Positions 61,693-64,000 of a stretch of 64,000 bases of DNA are shown piece after piece. The DNA comes from Mesorhizobium sp. B2-1-8 (lineage in GTDB: Bacteria; Pseudomonadota; Alphaproteobacteria; Rhizobiales; Rhizobiaceae): NCBI RefSeq assembly GCF_006442545.2, contig NZ_CP083952.1, forward strand, positions 4,751,501-4,815,500, written 5' to 3'. The notes under the pieces were generated by a model. It was not told the origin of the DNA. It saw nothing but the letters and a program-made list of their open reading frames with translations, and did not search any database. The translations under genes were made by a program, and so were the position numbers. How positions within the stretch are numbered: the stretch's first letter is position 1; each line of letters starts with the position of its first letter.

Positions 61693-63216
61693 TCAGCTCT
61701 CGTAGTGATCACGCACCAGCCGATCCAGCAGCCGCACGCCGAAACCCGAAGCCCATGACTGGTTGATCTCGTTCAATGGCGAGCCCATCGCGGTACCGGC
61801 GATGTCGAGATGCGCCCAGGGCGTGTCCTTGACGAAGCGCTGCAGGAACTGCGCGGCGATGATCGCGCCGCCATAGCGGCCACCGATGTTCTTCATGTCG
61901 GCATTCTTGGAATCGATCAGCTTGTCGTATTCGGCGCCGAGCGGCATGCGCCACAGCCGTTCCTGCGTTGACTGTCCGGCCGCGGTCAGCCTTTGCGCCA
62001 GTTCGTCGTTGTTTGAGAACAGGCCGGCATGATGCAGGCCGAGCGCAACCATGATGGCGCCGGTCAGCGTCGCCAAGTTGACCATGAATTTCGGCTGGAA
62101 GCGGTCGTTGCAGTACCACAGCGCGTCGGCCAGAACGAGGCGTCCCTCCGCGTCGGTGTTGAGCACCTCGATGGTCTGTCCCGACATCGAGGTGACGATG
62201 TCGCCCGGGCGCTGGGCATGACCATCGACCGCGTTTTCGACAAGACCGATGATGCCGACAACATTGGCCTTGGCCTTGCGCGCGGCGAGCGCATGCATCA
62301 ACCCGGTCACGGCGGCAGCGCCGCCCATGTCGCCTTTCATGTCCTCCATGCCCGACGCCGGCTTGATCGAATTGCCGCCGGTATCGAACGTGACGCCCTT
62401 GCCGATGAAGGCGACCGGGCTGTCCTTGGGCTTGCCGCCGTTCCATTGCATGACCGCCATGCGGGCGCCCCGGGGCGAGCCTTGCGCGACACCGAGCAGC
62501 GAGCCCATGCCGAGCTTCTTCATTTCCTTCTCGGTCAGGATCTCGACCTTGACGCCGAGCGCCTCGAGGTCCTTGGCGCGGGCGGCGAACTCGACCGGTC
62601 CCAGCACGTTTGCCGGTTCGTTGACGAGATCGCGCGCCAGAAGCACACCGTCGATCACCGCCTCGGCATCGGCGAAGGCTTTCTTGGCGCCTGCCGGGTC
62701 GGCGGTATGGATGGTCACCTTGACCGGCTTTTTCGGGTCGGCTTTACCGCCCCCCTGGCCGTCGTCCTTATCCTTCCTGGTCTTGTACTTGTCGAAGGAA
62801 TAGCCGCGCAAAAGAATGCCCGCGGCGAGGTTCGCGGCGTCCTTGCCATCGGGCGAGGCACCGGCCACGTCGAGGACCACGGCGACGTCGGTTGCCTTGC
62901 GCAGCGATGCCGCAATGGTGCCGCCGAGCTTCAGCCAGGCATACTCGTCGAGCCCCGACACCCTGCCGGCGCCGACCGCGACCAACCTGTCGAGCGATGT
63001 TGCTTCCGGCGCCAGGATTTCGACAGTGCTGGCGAACTTGCCGGCAAACTCGGCGACCGGGAAAGCCCGATCCAGCGTCTTGCCCGGATCGTAAGCCCTG
63101 GCCGCATCGCTCAAGCCATCATCCGCCGACAGCACGAAGACCGTGCCCTTTCTGTTCGCTGCCGACTGGGGCGCGGCGAATTTTGCAAAGGCGATCGACG
63201 GTCTCGGGTTCATCAT
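61693..63216 (-). CDS. pepA: Leucyl aminopeptidase (M17)
   Basis: 507 residues (ATG 63216, or 63213). Two-metal M17 enzyme with [34 protein letters not shown] and [14 protein letters not shown], holding the metal and catalytic residues. A short Lys/Asp-rich insert ([19 protein letters not shown]) lies near residue 150-170. Operon with holC, divergent from lptF. The frame is open to 63372 but without a ribosome site. Confidence 0.94.
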   Translation of the reverse strand: MMNPRPSIAFAKFAAPQSAANRKGTVFVLSADDGLSDAARAYDPGKTLDRAFPVAEFAGKFASTVEILAPEATSLDRLVAVGAGRVSGLDEYAWLKLGGTIAASLRKATDVAVVLDVAGASPDGKDAANLAAGILLRGYSFDKYKTRKDKDDGQGGGKADPKKPVKVTIHTADPAGAKKAFADAEAVIDGVLLARDLVNEPANVLGPVEFAARAKDLEALGVKVEILTEKEMKKLGMGSLLGVAQGSPRGARMAVMQWNGGKPKDSPVAFIGKGVTFDTGGNSIKPASGMEDMKGDMGGAAAVTGLMHALAARKAKANVVGIIGLVENAVDGHAQRPGDIVTSMSGQTIEVLNTDAEGRLVLADALWYCNDRFQPKFMVNLATLTGAIMVALGLHHAGLFSNNDELAQRLTAAGQSTQERLWRMPLGAEYDKLIDSKNADMKNIGGRYGGAIIAAQFLQRFVKDTPWAHLDIAGTAMGSPLNEINQSWASGFGVRLLDRLVRDHYES

Positions 63217-63575
63217 GTCCTGCTTTCGGGGATTGCGCGATGATGCGCGAAGCGGTTTGAAGCGATCCGCGACATTTGGTCGTTTTCCGGCATTTGGCAA
63301 GACTTTGCCAAAATGGCTACCCATATGAGACACGGAATCGATGGCGATTCGTCGCGGCACGGCCCGCTTCAAGCCGCAACCTGTTGTTAACCATCGATGT
63401 TCGTCCTTTCTTATCCATTGCCGCCGACACTCCGGCCTACCGCGGCACGCGACGTGGGACGGGAACCGGCTCGCCTGCCAATGCAGCCCAACGGAGCCAG
63501 TTGTGCGGGCGTCGCCGGACAGCTACCCTTGGCGTGGTGGCATGATGCCGTTCGAGAAAATCGAGTAAAGCCTTC
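63217..63575. promoter_or_regulatory. Divergent region between pepA and lptF
   Basis: 359 nt without a convincing gene. A nine-codon opening (MMPFEKIE) at 63541-63567 just precedes lptF but has no clear role. Promoters of both flanking genes must be here; I cannot assign -35/-10 boxes. Confidence 0.5.
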
Positions 63576-64000
63576 ATGAAGGTCGTTGAACGCTACATCA
63601 TGCGCCGCGCTTTCGTGGTCTTCCTGGCAGCACTGGTCTGGACGCTGGCCATCGTGTGGACGACGCAAGTACTGGCCAAGATCAACCTGGTCACCGACAG
63701 CGGTCAGTCAGCCTTGACCTTCTTCGAGGTCGCGTCTCTTATTCTCCCCTCCATCGTTCCGATCGTCGTGCCTTTCGCGCTCGTGGTGGCCGTCGCCCAG
63801 ACGCTCAGTGTGATGAATTCGGATTCGGAACTCGCGGTGGTCAACGCATCGGGGGCCTCGCGCTGGACCATCGTGCGGCCGATCATGCTGCTGGCGCTGG
63901 CCGCCAGCGTCTTTTCGTTCGCCGTGGACAACGGCATCGACCCCTATGCACGACAGAAGAACCGCGCGCTCGTGGCGGAGTCGCGCGCCGATCTTTTGTC
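63576..64000 (+). CDS. lptF: LPS export ABC transporter permease LptF, N-terminal part
   Basis: Runs off the window end. Starts MKVVERYIMRRAFVVFLAALVWTLAIVWTTQVL with the first helix, then ILPSIVPIVVPFALVVAVAQTLSVMNSDSELAVVNASGASRWTIVRP, the LptF/LptG coupling-helix segment for LptB contact. 141 codons are present of an expected 360-390. With LptG and LptB it moves lipopolysaccharide to the outer membrane. Confidence 0.93.
   Translation, partial: MKVVERYIMRRAFVVFLAALVWTLAIVWTTQVLAKINLVTDSGQSALTFFEVASLILPSIVPIVVPFALVVAVAQTLSVMNSDSELAVVNASGASRWTIVRPIMLLALAASVFSFAVDNGIDPYARQKNRALVAESRADLL

Noticed and set aside
63541..63567. Nine-codon leader peptide before lptF
   Set aside because: No ribosome site and no attenuator structure.

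Overview
This 64 kb window is a high-GC stretch of chromosome from an alphaproteobacterium of the order Rhizobiales, most likely Mesorhizobium or a close relative. The indications are a complete aapJQMP general L-amino-acid ABC operon, a Ros/MucR regulator of the zinc-less type described in Mesorhizobium, two small secreted proteins resembling the Mesorhizobium DUF680 family, bacterial homologues of mitochondrial complex I accessory subunits (NDUFS6-like and NDUFS4-like), HdaA, an Omp25/31-like barrel protein, and a GGAAC-N16-CGTT promoter of the Rhizobiales general stress sigma factor. The organism assignment is inference from gene content, not a database match. I see no prophage, insertion sequence, CRISPR array, rRNA or plasmid functions, so the window reads as core chromosome with small accessory patches.

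Layout. 1-3.7 kb: 5' part of ppk, a zf-CHCC protein, an FAD monooxygenase and a DUF2459 protein. 3.7-8.0 kb: aapJQMP on the minus strand, with a strong hairpin after aapJ and an intrinsic terminator after aapP. 8.5-14.5 kb: metC-like lyase, HPP-CBS membrane protein, anion permease, glycosyltransferase, diguanylate cyclase. 14.7-16.3 kb: small proteins, tRNA-Arg(UCU) and tRNA-Pro(UGG). 16.4-21.0 kb: hdaA, perM-like and pgsA-like genes on the minus strand, divergent from purMN. 21.0-23.3 kb: a ParDE-type toxin-antitoxin pair, a SixA-like phosphatase and the two DUF680-like genes. 23.6-28.6 kb: a TctDE-like two-component pair facing an NMT1/SsuABC-type importer. 28.8-32.3 kb: dapB, a UvrD-type helicase and small proteins. 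32.5-37.0 kb: an amino-acid catabolic cluster (M20 hydrolase, a deleted hydrolase remnant, diaminopropionate ammonia-lyase) divergent from an Lrp-family regulator and a flavin monooxygenase. 37.0-43.2 kb: molybdopterin oxidoreductase, zinc ribbon, ABC-F protein, mucR, small protein, EamA exporter. 43.2-49.8 kb: an Fe(II)/2-oxoglutarate dioxygenase-like gene divergent from a LysR regulator, then GNAT, DinB, GST, DUF2934, ndk, a methyltransferase and a YbaY-META protein. 49.8-54.2 kb: SDR, uvrC, pgsA, moaD, moaE. 54.5-60.6 kb: outer-membrane barrel, second GST, histone-H1-like protein, winged-helix regulator, exported and membrane proteins, rlmJ. 60-64 kb: tetR divergent from an exported AhpD-like protein, pepA-holC, and the start of lptF.

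No wholly new multi-gene system stands out. The most useful leads are regulatory or relict: an internally deleted hydrolase gene still translationally wired between two intact catabolic genes; several near-perfect palindromes upstream of regulators; a stress-sigma promoter before the barrel protein; matched intra-operon hairpins after both periplasmic-binding-protein genes; the paired DUF680-like genes with a shared upstream 10-mer; and a divergent LysR/dioxygenase pair of unknown substrate.
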